DNA of 64,000 nucleotides from Catonia carolina (lineage: Eukaryota; Arthropoda; Insecta; Hemiptera; Achilidae): NCBI GenBank assembly GCA_035578175.1, contig JAQMRL010000016.1:1055501-1119500 (forward strand). Reading direction: 5' to 3'. Made by a program: the position numbers and the translations under genes. The notes under the pieces are model-generated. The model saw nothing but the letters and a program-made list of their open reading frames with translations. It had not been told where the DNA came from and searched no databases. Shown here piece after piece: positions 1 to 10,834 of this stretch; position 1 is the first letter of the stretch; every line of letters begins with the position of its first letter.

Positions 1-269
1 ATAAGAAATTAAAAGATCTAAAACTTTTAATTATAGCATTTTTCTCTACAGAATCTAGTTTAGTGTAAAAGAGTGATTTTCCGTATTTTTAAGCCACACT
101 GAGATCGATTTTCATTTTGGGTCTTTCACTCATGATTAAAATAAGGTTATGTTTTTTTATGTTAGTTTTTTGTTTATTTCTGATGTTTTATAACTAATGT
201 TAGGGTATATTGGTCATTATTTGCATTGGCAAGAGAAAGTTGTGTGAGTTTCTCACGCGAGATTTTTTT
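1..269 (+). repeat. R repeat, 3' part (continues left of window)
   Basis: Last quarter of an R copy. It has the 'ctctacaga..ctagtttag' segment, the GGCAAGAGAAAGT subterminal motif at about 228-240, and a degenerate terminal hairpin ending in a T run. The 5' part lies outside the window. Confidence 0.85.
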
Positions 270-884
270 ACTTTGTTTCTTGCAAAAAACGACAGCAGAA
301 AACCACTAATTGCCACTAAACTAAGCATTGTACAAAATACAATAATTGGCATTAAATTTGAAATAAAAGTTGTAGGTTTTTAAATGTGCTACAATTTTGA
401 TTGTATACACTTTTGTCCTAAATGCATATTAAGGCTGCAATCTTTAAAACCATTTTTTTTCTACGAGAGCACAGCCTGGCCAACAATTTCAGCAACAAGT
501 GCTTACATTATCACATAGATCAGAAAAAATGTAGTAGGTAAAGGATTCGATTTTTTTAAAAAATCTTAAGAGCTAATTTTTGGGAAAATCACAAAAAAAT
601 GGAAAAATGACACAAATAAACTACTACTTCCAATTGACCGATTTTGATGAAAATGTTCCTGTTGGGTCCTCTGTTAGTACCTAACTTGCGTTTCAAGTTT
701 CAGCTTTATACAATGTTCTTTTCTTGAAATATTTTTTTCACACACACTAAGAGCAATCGGTAAAAACATGTGTTTTGGGTTCAGCGACTCTGAAAACATA
801 TATATCTGGTGAAAAGTCGTTTTCATACAATCAACAAGGAAATGATACTTTCCTTCTAATATATTCTTATAGGCAAGAGAAAGT
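270..884 (-). repeat. R repeat, reverse, 3' end missing
   Basis: Reverse-strand R copy abutting the previous one. It ends on the + strand with the reverse complement of the R 5' end (ataggcaagagaaagt). The 3' hairpin end is replaced by an unrelated start. The same truncated copy is at 43306-43907, so the structure predates the unit duplication. Confidence 0.85.
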
Positions 885-1184
885 GAGTATTAAATCATAG
901 GTTGCTATATAGCATGATTGCTTACTTCATTTGATACCAGCGTGGGTCATTTTTTGTTATGTTTAAGGCCAAATGATACATTTGTTGTGAAACCAAAATT
1001 TATAGTATGTGACAAAGTTTCAGAGGAAAAATAAAAGTACTGTACCAAATACTAGTGCTTGTATAGTATAGGCCAGGTACTGGCAACAATAAAACAATTA
1101 TTCTAATGTCTCGTCAGAATGACGGAAATTACTTATGTAAAGTTGTTTTTTTATTCCTAATGTGTGTACATGGCAATCTGTCCC
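885..1184. other. Shared linker with empty R insertion site
   Basis: Noncoding linker also found after 20564 and at 43908-43977 plus 44909 onward. At 948-956 the T tract is uninterrupted here, whereas unit 3 carries a complete R copy at the same point. No gene seen. Confidence 0.6.
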
Positions 1185-1385
1185 AATGAGATGAGAATGA
1201 TGTGTATGACGTATAAAGGAGCATCAAAGTACACCGGTAACCACTGTCTAGTATTCAAATGCGTATAGAAGTAAAACTACGTTGACTAGGATTTGAACTA
1301 GGAACGTACGTCTCCTTAAATAGCTGTGTGTTGAGGTGAGTTGCAGTGACGACTTTACCTCTAGACTAACCTGGTGGGTACTTAC
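1185..1385 (-). mobile_element. tRNA-derived SINE-like copy (unit 1)
   Basis: Read on the - strand, the head has a pol III A-box-like TAGTCTAGAGG and a B-box-like AGTTCAAATCC about 60 bases later, followed by a conserved body. Copies are at 20795-21052 and, truncated, at 45120-45299. Unit 1 lacks about 65 bases of body kept in the other two. The exact ends are not resolved. Confidence 0.6.
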
Positions 1386-1696
1386 GTAAGGTGTGTGCAT
1401 ATGAAAAGTAAAGTGACTATAGATGATGGGTGAGGGAGGGACAGACGGACGGGGAGTGGAGGATATCAGTTGCTCTTCTGTAAGGGCCACAAGCCAGTAA
1501 CCGGCCTCTACCATCGGAAGTGACTGTACGTGATGGGCTGGGGTGTGGTCGAGTGGAGCCAGTGCAGCCACAATTCAAATAACACAAGATCATGCCAAAC
1601 AATTCAAACAACAAACGTGACATTTTCTAGCGTTTATTTAAAAAAGTGTGATACCATCCCACAACTTTCTCTTGCCAATGTAAATAATGAACAATA
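1386..1696. other. Linker with R stub before mariner
   Basis: Moderately GC-rich linker shared with 21053-21362. Bases about 1645-1690 are a remnant of a reverse R 3' end (actttctcttgccaatg). Short open frames here overlap on both strands and have no family signature, so no gene is called. Confidence 0.5.
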
Positions 1697-2970
1697 CGAG
1701 GGTGGTTCCAAAAGTACCCATCCTAATAAAGAAAACACAAAAATTTTGGCAAAGAATTAATTTATTTTTCAACATAATATCCTTTCAGCCCTATACACTT
1801 TTCCCAGCGAATTTCAATAAGTTAGATACCTTTTTTTATAACAAGAACTGTTTTGCTTCTCAAAATAACCATTAACTGCTGGCATCACTTTATCGTTGGA
1901 AAATTTTCGACCACTGAGCCATTTTTTCAAGTTTGAGAACAGAAAATAATCTGGGGGTTATTCTGGCGAAAAGGGTGCATGAGGTAGCATTTCAAACTTC
2001 AGTTCATTGATTTTGGCCATTTCAATAATGGATTTGTGAGCTGGTGCATTGTCTTGATGAATCAACACTTTTTTCTTAGCCAAATGCGGCCGTTTTTGCT
2101 TGATTTCTTCACTCAAACATTACAGTAAGTTTGCATAACACTCGTCATTGATAGTTTCTCCTTTGTCAAGATATTCAATGAAAATTATCCCACGCGCATG
2201 CTAAAAAACCGACGCCATGACCTTGCCTGCTAATGGAATGGTGTTCGCCTTCTTTGGAGCCGGTTCCCCCTTTTCTGTCCATTGTTTTGATTGTTCTTTT
2301 GTCTCTGGTGTAAACTGATAGATCCATGTTTCATCCATGGTTGTGAAAGGGCGCAAAAATTCTCCTTTGTAGCTGTGAAAATTCACTAGACACCCAATTG
2401 AAACATCTTCACGACACTGTTTTTGCTAGAGTGTGAGCAAACGCGGCACCCATCTTGCACACAGCTTTCTCATGTCCAAATTTTCAGATAATATATGATG
2501 TACCGCTTTTTTGAAATGCCTACTATGTCCGCTAGCTCGTGCACTTTCAGTCGACGATCATCTAGTACCGCTTTGGGGATTTTCTTAACAATTTCTGGAG
2601 TCGTCATCTCATTTGGTCGACCACTGCGATGCTCGTACGACTTCCTTTAAACTCTGGTACCCAATATTTTACCGTTGTAAACGAAGGAGCAGACTCACCT
2701 AGAATAGAATCTAGTTCAGCTTTTATATTGTTTCGGCTGAGGACTTTCAATAAAAGTATTGTAACATATAACGATGACCAATTTGCTCCATTTTCACAAG
2801 TTCGCTGAAAACGTTCAATATTGATGGCTCGCAAATAAATAATAAGAAACATGGCGTCTTCAAACATGAAACATATGCTTCATGACATGTGTAACTTCTA
2901 ATAGAAAGATATTTTTCAAACAACTACCGCCATCTTTAGGTCAGGCCGGGTACTTATGGTACCACCCTCG
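1697..2970 (-). mobile_element. mariner-type transposon, inactive (unit 1)
   Basis: Bounded by inverted repeats of about 28 bp starting CGAGGGTGGT on both sides. A TA flanks the left end and CATA the right end (TATA in the unit 2 copy). The length of about 1.27 kb is typical of mariner. The transposase lies on the - strand. It sits immediately upstream of the zinc-finger exon. The homologous position in unit 3 (near 46336) has no mariner. Confidence 0.9.
1780..2867 (-). pseudogene. mariner transposase, frameshifted
   Basis: Decayed Tc1/mariner-superfamily transposase (DDE/D enzyme acting on its own inverted repeats in the nucleus). Recognisable pieces on the - strand include an N-terminal helix-turn-helix region (2604-2867) and the MDETWIYQFTPETKEQS block with the first catalytic Asp (2201-2386). 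The IHQDNAP block with the second Asp lies further downstream and is split by stops. Near 1950 the frame changes just after YSPE, so the third catalytic position and the PPDYFLFP-type tail are in different frames. The stops and shifts show it is non-functional. The unit 2 copy has a similar break. Confidence 0.88.
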
Positions 2971-3002
2971 CATAACGTATGTTTATTACGTATACGTGAT
3001 GC

Positions 3003-3015
3003 GTGGCAGTGCCAC
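3003..3015. promoter_or_regulatory. 13-bp palindrome upstream of zinc-finger exon
   Basis: The palindrome GTGGCAGTGCCAC lies 46 bases before the exon start and is kept unchanged in all three units (22668-22680, 46350-46362). It could be a binding site, or simply intron sequence too young to have diverged. Confidence 0.3.
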
Positions 3016-3061
3016 AGGTGTTTCTGTCATTAAATATAATAAAATGTGTTGTTGTTTTCAG

Positions 3062-4924
3062 ATGGCTGATGCAACTGGAGTGGGAGTGGACTCTTCAAGC
3101 AGAACAGCCTCACAAAAGTGTAAATTATGTAGACTGGCTACCATTGACTGCCACAACAAGAATAAACTCATTGCGTACTGTGCAAAGTGTAAGAAGAGAT
3201 TACGTAAACAAAGAACCAAATCTTGGTATGGTAAAATTAAACAGCTGTACGACTCCTGTTTGACTTGCATGAATACGTTTTATAATAACCTCTCATACGA
3301 ACCACATGACTGTACACTAGAAGGCATATTCGTTTGTGATGGTTGTGGCAGAGTATTCCTCCACAAGGAGAATATAACGCTACATGTAAGTAAATGTCAC
3401 AAAATCATTTCAAAAATGAATGCAACTGTAAGTGAAAACAATGGCCAAAGAGATTCAAAATCGGAATTGGAGTTGGAACATTGTGGGAGTACTTCTAGAT
3501 TGAGTGAAAGTAGCAGTGGCCACAAGATGTCTAAATCAACTGACAATGTGATTGGCCAGTCTAAATTACCCAAAACATGTAAAGATGTCACTTGTAGTAT
3601 TTGTGGAAAGGTTTTAAGTTGTAAATCCGCTTTAACTTTACATTTGCGTGTTCATACAGAAGAGAAACCTTTTAAGTGTAAGTTTTGCAATAAAGACTTT
3701 AAACAACTTGGCAGTTTAAAAAGACATTTGCGAATTCATACTGCTGAGAAACCATATAATTGTAAATTCTGTAATAAAAAGTTCACAGATTCATCTAATT
3801 TAAAAAGGCACCTGCGTTTACATACAGGGGAGAAGCCATTCAAATGTAAATTCTGTAATAAAAAGTTTACCCAGTCATCTGATTTAACTATTCATGTGCG
3901 TTTACATACAGGGGAGAAACCGTTCAAATGTAAATTCTGTAATAAAAAGTTTACAGATTCATCTGGTTTAACTAAACATGTGCGTTTACATACAGGGGAG
4001 AAACCGTTCAAATGTAAATTCTGTAATAAAAAGTTTACAGATTCATCTGGTTTAACTAAACATGTGCGTTTACATACAGGAGAGAAACCGTTCAACTGTA
4101 ATTACTGTAATAAAAAGTTTACACATTCATCTGCTTTAACTAATCATGTGCGTTTACATACAGGGGAGAAGCCATTCAATTGTAAATTCTGTAATAAAAA
4201 GTTTACAGATTCATCTAATTTAAGTACTCACATGCGTTTACATACAGGGGAGAAGCCATTCAACTGTAAATTCTGTAATAAAAAGTTTACACAGTCAACT
4301 CATTTAAATACTCACATGCGTTTACATACAGGGGAGAAGCCATTCAACTGTAAATTCTGTAATAAAAAGTTTACACATTCATCTGCTTTAACTAATCATG
4401 TGCGTTTACATACAGGGGAGAAGCCATTCAATTGTAAATTCTGTAATAAAAAGTTTACACATTCATCTGCTTTAACTAATCATGTGCGTTTACATACAGG
4501 GGAGAAGCCATTCAACTGTAAATTCTGTAATAAAAAGTTTACACAGTCAACTCATTTAAATACTCACATGCGTTTACATACAGGGGAGAAGCCATTCAAC
4601 TGTAAATTCTGTAATAAAATGTTTACACATTCATCTGCTTTAACTAATCATGTGCGTTTACATACAGGGGAGAAGCCATTCAATTGTAAATTCTGTAATA
4701 AAAAGTTTACAAATTCATCTGCTTTAACTAATCATGTGCCTTTACATACAGGGAAGAAGCCATTCAACTGTAAATTCTGTAATAAAAAGTTTACACAGTC
4801 AACTCATTTAAATACTCACGTGCGTTTACATACAGGGGAGAAACCGTTCAAGTGTAAATTCTGTAATAAAAAGTTTACAGATTCATCTAATTTAAATAGA
4901 CACATGCGTAGACATATAGAATAG
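3062..4924 (+). CDS. C2H2 zinc-finger protein, 16-finger array (copy A)
   Basis: Predicted nuclear DNA-binding protein of 620 residues. I start at the ATG directly after a pyrimidine-rich tract ending in AG (3060-3061), which looks like a splice acceptor. An upstream exon may exist, and the frame stays open back to 2882 through the mariner end. The N-terminus has three CxxC pairs (residues 20/23, 40/43, 66/69), a Cys-rich module I do not recognise. A lone C2H2 finger follows (C92, C95, H108, H113), then a Ser-rich linker to about 175. Sixteen consecutive C2H2 fingers run from about 178 to the end, joined by TGEKPF-type linkers. Fingers 5/6 and 10/11 are identical, and 9-11 and 12-14 form a three-finger higher-order repeat. 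No stops or broken zinc ligands are seen. Near-identical N-termini occur in copies B and C. DNA target and function are unknown. Confidence 0.88.
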   Translation: MADATGVGVDSSSRTASQKCKLCRLATIDCHNKNKLIAYCAKCKKRLRKQRTKSWYGKIKQLYDSCLTCMNTFYNNLSYEPHDCTLEGIFVCDGCGRVFLHKENITLHVSKCHKIISKMNATVSENNGQRDSKSELELEHCGSTSRLSESSSGHKMSKSTDNVIGQSKLPKTCKDVTCSICGKVLSCKSALTLHLRVHTEEKPFKCKFCNKDFKQLGSLKRHLRIHTAEKPYNCKFCNKKFTDSSNLKRHLRLHTGEKPFKCKFCNKKFTQSSDLTIHVRLHTGEKPFKCKFCNKKFTDSSGLTKHVRLHTGEKPFKCKFCNKKFTDSSGLTKHVRLHTGEKPFNCNYCNKKFTHSSALTNHVRLHTGEKPFNCKFCNKKFTDSSNLSTHMRLHTGEKPFNCKFCNKKFTQSTHLNTHMRLHTGEKPFNCKFCNKKFTHSSALTNHVRLHTGEKPFNCKFCNKKFTHSSALTNHVRLHTGEKPFNCKFCNKKFTQSTHLNTHMRLHTGEKPFNCKFCNKMFTHSSALTNHVRLHTGEKPFNCKFCNKKFTNSSALTNHVPLHTGKKPFNCKFCNKKFTQSTHLNTHVRLHTGEKPFKCKFCNKKFTDSSNLNRHMRRHIE

Positions 4925-4946
4925 AAAACACAATTGTGTGATTTCC

Positions 4947-4952
4947 AATAAA
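4947..4952 (+). promoter_or_regulatory. Polyadenylation signal of zinc-finger gene A
   Basis: AATAAA 22 bases after the stop codon, conserved at 23690-23695 and 47539-47544. A second AATAAA is at 4999-5004. Confidence 0.55.
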
Positions 4953-5207
4953 AATATGCATGTGCTTCATCTTTAAATACCATTTTAGTATGAACACAAA
5001 TAAACCATAAAATTATAAATCTTGCAGTAAAGTTTCTCTGCTATTCATGGCTTCTTCTAGAAGTTTGTTTATGTATAGAGGAGAGTGAAAGTGCAGATGT
5101 AAAGTTTGCAAAATAAACTCTGTACAATTAAAGTCATTCTAGAACACATTGCATGCGTAACCCACAGAATGGACACTTGGTCTGATAAATGTATATCTCC
5201 TTTTGAC
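4953..5207. other. 3' flank of zinc-finger gene A
   Basis: AT-rich sequence conserved downstream of all three zinc-finger genes up to the next R copy. It is probably 3' UTR and duplicated flank. No further gene seen. Confidence 0.5.
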
Positions 5208-6116
5208 TTTCTCTTCTCCATGTGAATATGTAGGATGGAAAGTATTGTTTTCATGTCAATGTTTTGAAAGCAGGTTTTCAGCAGATATAAACGTTTTCAG
5301 GCCCCCTGAACCCAAAAATACATGTTTTAGTGTTTGGTCTGTGTGTGTGTGTGTGTGTCTTCTAAATATCTCAAGAACGGAACATTGTTTGAAGTTCTAA
5401 CTTAAAACTTAAGTTAGGTACCGCTAGAGGACCCGACACAAACATTTTCATCAAAATCGGTCAACTGGAAATAGTATTTTTTCACATTTTGCAATTTTTT
5501 TTTAAAAACGGTTTTTATGCTGTTTTTTGAATTGCCTTATTTACTACATAATTATACTCTAAAAGATACGATAAGTGCGCCATGTCTGCTGAAATTCATG
5601 GGGAGGCTGTTCTCTCATAGAAAAAGTGTTTTTTTTAATATTGAGGCCTTAATAATCATTTTGCGCAAAAGCGTAGATAATAAAAGTTGTAGGCAATTTA
5701 AAAGTCTAAAAAATGTATTTATTAAGATTTCTGTGTATAATTCATAGTTTAGCAGTAATTGGTGATGTTTTTTTGTCATGAAAATCTGTATAAAAAAATG
5801 AATTTTTAAGTTATATTGTTAGTATGCATTTAACGACAAATGTGTGTATAATCAAATTTATAGGAAATTAAATTACCTACATTGATTTATTGTAAGTATT
5901 TTCTCTACAGAGCCTATTTTAGTGTCAACAAGTGATTTTCCATATTGTTGAGCAAAACTAAGATAGGTTTTCATTTTGCATTATTCACTCACGATTAAAT
6001 TGGATTATGTTTTTTGAGGTAAGTTTTTTGTTTATTACCAATGTTAAGTTATATTGTTCATAATTTGCATTCTCAAGTAAAAGTTGTGGGAGTGTTAAAT
6101 ACCAAATTTTTCTACT
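5208..6116 (+). repeat. R repeat, diverged full-length
   Basis: Starts with a degenerate gactttctcttctc 5' end, has the ccccctgaaccc block and a (TG)n tract near 5338, and ends at a decayed hairpin before a T run. Orthologous to 47797-48692. Confidence 0.85.
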
Positions 6117-6368
6117 CAGTTTTAATAAGCAATGTGTGTTGAGGGGTACAGGGGGGGATTTTGTACTCTGCTGTTATGTCAGAATAGCATGAATGATTTT
6201 GTAGACTACATCTGAAGTCATAGACCCATCATCAGAGTATACAAAATATATTGTAAAAGTACTTTAATTTTCATCACTGACCTGTTACAGCTGTTATACC
6301 GCTTGTTTTTTACCTGTTAATTATGAACATGTTTTGGTGTCCAACATCATAAGAGTACTCAAATTTAA
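6117..6368. other. Spacer between convergent R copies
   Basis: Noncoding 250-bp spacer with a G7 run near 6152. The unit 3 equivalent (48693-48950) has a longer G run. It separates two R copies facing each other with their 3' ends. Confidence 0.6.
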
Positions 6369-7357
6369 AATTGATGTGAAACACTCACAAAACTTTCTCT
6401 TGCCAATGAAAATTATGAACAATATAACCTAACATTAGGAATAAACAAAAATGATAACTTTAATTTTTTAAGTCGCATCAACAGCTTGGTCATTAGTGAC
6501 TTTGTGGGTTAGGAAACTGGATAGTATAATAATTTCCTGACCCTAGCCGGAAATCAAATTCAGGACCTCCGCATTTGTAGGCCAGCATGCTACCGCTACA
6601 CTACAAAGGTGGCAAGAACCTTATTTTAATCATGAGTGGAATGATGTAAAATGAAAACCAACCTTAATTTTTGGCTTAATAATGAGGAAAATCATTCTCT
6701 TACGCTAAACAAGGCTCTGGAGAGAAAAATACTTAAAGTAAAAGTTGTAGATATTTTAATTTCTTATAAATTTGACTATAAATCTATTGTTTTATTAATT
6801 TTCATGAAAAAAAAAACAGAAAATCACTAATTACCGCTGAACTTAGCGTTATTCATAGAAATATTTGAAATAAAAGTTGTATTTATTTAACTTCTGTGCA
6901 AAAATGCACATTAAGGCCATAATTATAAAAAAAAACCGATTTTTTTTCTATGAGAGATTAGCCTCTCCAAGAATTTCAGCGGATATGGCGCGCCTACCGT
7001 ATCTTGTAGAGCATAATTATGTAATAAATGACGCGATTTTTAACAAAAATCATAGAAGCTGTTTTAGAGAAAATTGTGAAAAAGTTAAAAATTACACGAA
7101 TAAACTTCCAATTGACTGATTTTGATGAAAAAGTTTGTCAGGTCCTCTAGTAGTACGTAACTGAAGTTTCAAGTTTTAGCTTCATACGATGTTTTGTTGT
7201 TGAGATATTTTGTTCACACGCACAGACCAATCGTTAAAATCATTTTTTTGGGTGGAGGAGTCTGGAACATTTGTATATCTGGTGACAACTAGAATTTGTA
7301 AAATCAATATGAAAACAATACTTTCCTTCTTATATATTCATATAGGCAAGAGAAAGT
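6369..7357 (-). repeat. R repeat, reverse, interrupted by SINE
   Basis: Reverse R copy from the gtgtgaaacactcac 3' end to the tataggcaagagaaagt 5' end. A SINE-2 element is inserted at about 6462-6612. Paired with 5208-6116 it makes a large imperfect inverted repeat. Confidence 0.85.
6462..6612 (-). mobile_element. SINE-2, tRNA-derived, inserted in R
   Basis: On the - strand the head reads TGTAGCGGTAGCATGC (A-box region). A weak B box follows, then a body ending with a gatgcgacttaaaaaa-type tail. The same tail occurs at 41880-42025 and 34150-34205, which defines the family. The flanking R sequence resumes on both sides. Confidence 0.65.
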
Positions 7358-7640
7358 AAAAAGCTAAATGTATTAAAATGTGTAGAAGATGTACCTTGAG
7401 TCATTCGTGTAAAACTGTTTAATCATTTGAGTTGATCGTTTTTCGTTTTCTCTGCTGATAAGAGCCACAGTCAATGTTACTTGATCATTTTTAAATTAAC
7501 CTCTTTGTTAAAAATGTTTTACCTCTGTTTATTTTATCTCTTTGTTAGCATGGAACATCTCACACTTGTTGAATCATTTTTCATTTTATTATCGCATAGT
7601 TCTATAAGTTAAAATTTTTTTCAATTTTTCTGAACATTTT
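7358..7640. other. Unit linker
   Basis: AT-rich linker. Its first half is shared with the sequence after 24845 and 49778. No gene seen. Confidence 0.4.
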
Positions 7641-8393
7641 ACTTTTTCTTGCCAATATGGATATATAGGAAGGAAAGAATTGTTTTCATTTCGATTTTTC
7701 GAATTCAAGTTTTCACCGGATTTACAGGTTTTCCGACCCCCTGAACCCAAAAAACATGTTTTTTTTTAACAATTTGTTTCTGTGCGTGCGCGCGCGTGTG
7801 TGTGTGTGTGAACAGAATATCTCATGAACGAAACATCGTACGAAATTGAAACTTAAAACTTAATTTACATACCACTACCGGACCCAACACCAACGTTTTC
7901 ATCAAATTCGGTCAACCGGAAGTAGTAGTAGTTTATTCGTGTAATTTTTTACTTTTTTGCGATATTCTTAAAAACTGGTCCTACAATATTTTTAAAAATT
8001 GCCTGGTTTACTAAATTTTTTTATTTCTACAAAATAGGGTAGGCACCATGTTTGCAGAAATTCTTGGTGAGGCTGTTTTCACATAAAAAATTTGTCTTTT
8101 TTAAGATTGCAGCTTTAATATGCATTTTACGCAAAAATTTATATAATAAAAGTTGTAGAGAATTTAAAATCCTAAAGCCTTTATTTCAAACATTTTTTTG
8201 TATAAAGTATAGTTTAGCGGTAATTAGCTATTTTCTGTTTTTTTTCTCATGGAAACGTATGTAAAATCGATTTTTTTTAAGATTTCGACCTTATTATGCA
8301 TTTTACGACAAAAGTGTATTGAATAAAATTCATAGAAAATTAAAAGATCTACAACTTTTATTTAGAAAATTTTTCTCTACAGAGCCTATTTTG
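7641..8393 (+). repeat. R repeat, 3' truncated
   Basis: Canonical R from acttttt..gcc through the (CG/TG)n tract near 7788 to the second internal monomer. It is cut off in 'ctctacagagcctatttt'. Confidence 0.85.
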
Positions 8394-8778
8394 TATTGTA
8401 TTTCTGTAACATTTTTACAATTTGTTTAATTTGGTATGATGTAATCACACTTCATTGTTTTTGGTCGTACCATTTTAACATTTACAACATGTTGTTTAGT
8501 CATACCATTGTAATCCTCATTTCAACATTCTATTTTATAAACGCATTTGTTATTGTTATTTACTCCATTCACTTCATTCGTGTTTACGTGTATGGGGTAA
8601 CAGTTTCTTATCCTCACATATGAATAAAATTTAATAAAATTTGTTTCTTGTTCTACATAATGTATTAATAATTATTTTATTATATTTCATAGAATGTATG
8701 GTTTCTGCTCTGTATGGTTATTTTTCTCTTTCGGCTGTTGTTAAATCAGTTTCCAAATATAAATTGTAATTAATTGTA
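8394..8778. other. Unit linker before MITE-1
   Basis: AT-rich noncoding sequence. The stretch from about 8540 is collinear with 24957-25189 and 49884-50124. A 75-codon open frame here is low-complexity and not supported as a gene. Confidence 0.45.
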
Positions 8779-8971
8779 CAGTCCATTTGAAATAGCATGA
8801 TAGTATTACTTAAATGGAATAAAGAACAGAGGGAATTTTTTAATGTGCTCATGCGTCAGTGCTACCACTAGGAATAATTAAAAGGGAAATTTTACTTTTG
8901 AAAAGGGAATTTTTATTTAGAAAAGTTACCGCCATTCAGAGACTTACTATCATGCTATTTTGAATGGACTA
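8779..8971. mobile_element. MITE-1 (CAGTCC type, TA-flanked)
   Basis: About 193 bp with inverted ends of about 27 bp starting CAGTCCATTT on the left and the complement of TAGTCCATTC on the right, flanked by TA. The TA target and CAGT start fit a Tc1/mariner-superfamily MITE. No coding capacity. Copies are at 25190-25382 and 50125-50316. Confidence 0.75.
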
Positions 8972-9298
8972 TATTTTGTTTTTTGTTATATCCATTATTA
9001 TTTTAGTCATTATGCCATGAATCTTATGGCTCTTATTTTGTTATTTAAGCGTTTCTCATCTTGTGTATAATTAAGTGCTCGATATTATATATGGTACTTT
9101 AACAAGGTGCAGTTTTATGGGAATATGGGTGGTTAGAGGATTTATTAGTAGTAATGACGGGTAATGTGTTAGTACAGGCCGTGCCACGATTTTCCAGGCT
9201 TGCCGTCCGACCGTTATTACGGTGCATACTATCTAAAGCGAAAACATTCCCTCACGTTTATTTCATATCACCCCATATAGGATGAAATGATTGTGACA
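8972..9298. other. Unit linker after MITE-1
   Basis: Noncoding, collinear with 25383-25700. Moderately GC-rich near 9170-9240. No gene seen. Confidence 0.4.
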
Positions 9299-9575
9299 TT
9301 AATGGTTGTTTCCAAGAAAAAGATTTCGGCTTTTTACATAAGGTTGCATTCTTAATAAAACACCCGTAGAATATTTTATTAATAAAATCATTGCTGACAC
9401 AATATAACGAAACGACTGTAGTCACTACACTTATGCTTGACTGGAACATTTTAACTGTCTTAAGTAGTTGGCCATGAGTGCACTGTTGCAAACATACCGA
9501 TTGGGGAACAGAAAATTTACCGATATATTACTTCTATCTTCTTATAATCAGGGTTGTGTCCCTAATAAAACACCC
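9299..9575. mobile_element. Solo arm of foldback element
   Basis: Matches the spacer and right arm of the foldback element at 28737-29194, ending in aataaaacaccc. The left arm is missing, so this is a half-element. Confidence 0.65.
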
Positions 9576-10261
9576 TATAATAGTAGTAAATAAAAAAAAG
9601 TGTTTTAAAGAAATAGAAATATAAAGCACAAATGGTTACATGTAGCCTATTGTTGTACGGCTACCTAAGGAGTCGGGTATCTAATTAGATGATTGGCTCT
9701 TTTTGTAACTATTCTATTCAATTATAATGAGTGTATTTTTATTATTATATAGAAAATCTCTGTCCTTCTCGTGACTTGCATAGCTTGATGTATGTTAGGG
9801 AGCACACCGTTTTGGAGTTGAGTCTTTGATCTGGCAGTGAGTCAGTGAGTCATAATGGGTACGAGTACGCCTGCCAAGAGATCCACCGTAAATTTTAGAT
9901 ACGTATAATCGTTGTTATCTTTGTAAGTAGGACTTGGTTTAAGTAAGTGCAAAATAATCTTGCAATTGGTTAAGTTTACGTCATAAATTTATTTGTAATT
10001 AGTTGGTTGTTTCTTATAAGTAATTTAATTGTAGGTTTAAGACACTTAAATTGTTCTTGTAATTTTTAGTTTGCAATAAATAATACTTGTAATTCTTAAA
10101 CTATAGTGTGTTAATTATTTAATTTACCTAGATCCCGAAACGGACCTTAGAGATAAGTGTCACAATACATCATTGTCTAATGACTGGATGTGTAAGTTCA
10201 GTTGAGGCTGTCAACTAAATACATAATTTGGAATCTGTTATTTATTGTAATAGTCTATTTC
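9576..10261. repeat. AT-rich block repeated in units 1-3
   Basis: Collinear with 29195-29868 and in part with 50388-50620. No coding potential. Short tandem 'gtgagtca' near 9837-9850. Confidence 0.5.
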
Positions 10262-10384
10262 CAGCTTGTCATGTTCATGCAGTTTTGGATTCGAATCCCA
10301 TTCTGGCACGGCATATTTTCATACATTACAAAGAAATCATTTCATCCCTCACCGTCTGCATTAGCAGTAATTGCAGAACAATAG
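10262..10384 (+). mobile_element. SINE-1 fragment (B box and body)
   Basis: Contains the B-box GGATTCGAATCCC and the body with 'ctgcattagcagtaattgc'. The tRNA head before the B box is not recognisable. Compare the complete copy at 56779-56950. Confidence 0.6.
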
Positions 10385-10399
10385 GACTATAAACTAAAA

Positions 10400-10800
10400 G
10401 ACTGCCCCTAACAGCCAGGTGGAGTGTCAAATTATTTACACTCAATCTGTTAGTTGCAGGGCTAAAATAAATAGTTGTGTTTCTTATCACATGGTCACCC
10501 AATTAAATGACTGAATCATTTAACAACAGAAGAGGTAGAGGTGTATTGTGACTTTAATCAGAGTTATCTTCTCTGAGAGTAGTGAATTTAATTATACTGC
10601 CAGACCCTGTGGTGAATGAAGTGAAGGTGTCATTTGTAGAGTGGAAAATATGTGCTTTTCAGAGGGCCCGGCATGCTGATAAGCATACTTTTCCACTCAG
10701 TGAGGAAGGCATGGTAAACCACCTCACTCCTTGTTTTACTTAGTAAAACCTCTAAAGGTTCAAACCAGCCTTTCGGCTGATGACCTAAACAACAAACTAA
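10400..10800 (+). repeat. 400-bp repeat ending in ggctgatgacct
   Basis: Noncoding interspersed repeat with the 3' motif tttcggctgatgacctaaa, a tail seen in several arthropod SINE-like elements. An inverted copy is at 51440-51833. Confidence 0.5.
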
Positions 10801-10834
10801 AAGAAAAAAAAAATTGCCATGTTCAGTCTATTGT

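Noticed and set aside
1417..1760. Several 60-107-codon frames
   Set aside because: They overlap on both strands, differ between units 1 and 2 by frameshifts, and show no domain.
2882..3061. Upstream extension of zinc-finger ORF A
   Set aside because: The extension reads through the mariner inverted repeat and a splice-acceptor-like tract, so I start the exon at 3062.
3892..4095. Reverse-strand frames opposite the finger array (also 47082-47357)
   Set aside because: Periodic antisense shadows of the 84-bp finger repeat.
5330..5360. (TG)n tracts as independent microsatellites
   Set aside because: They occur at a fixed position in R copies and are part of that repeat.
8396..8623. 75-codon hydrophobic frame
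   Set aside because: Low-complexity AT-rich sequence. The homologous part in units 2 and 3 does not keep the frame.
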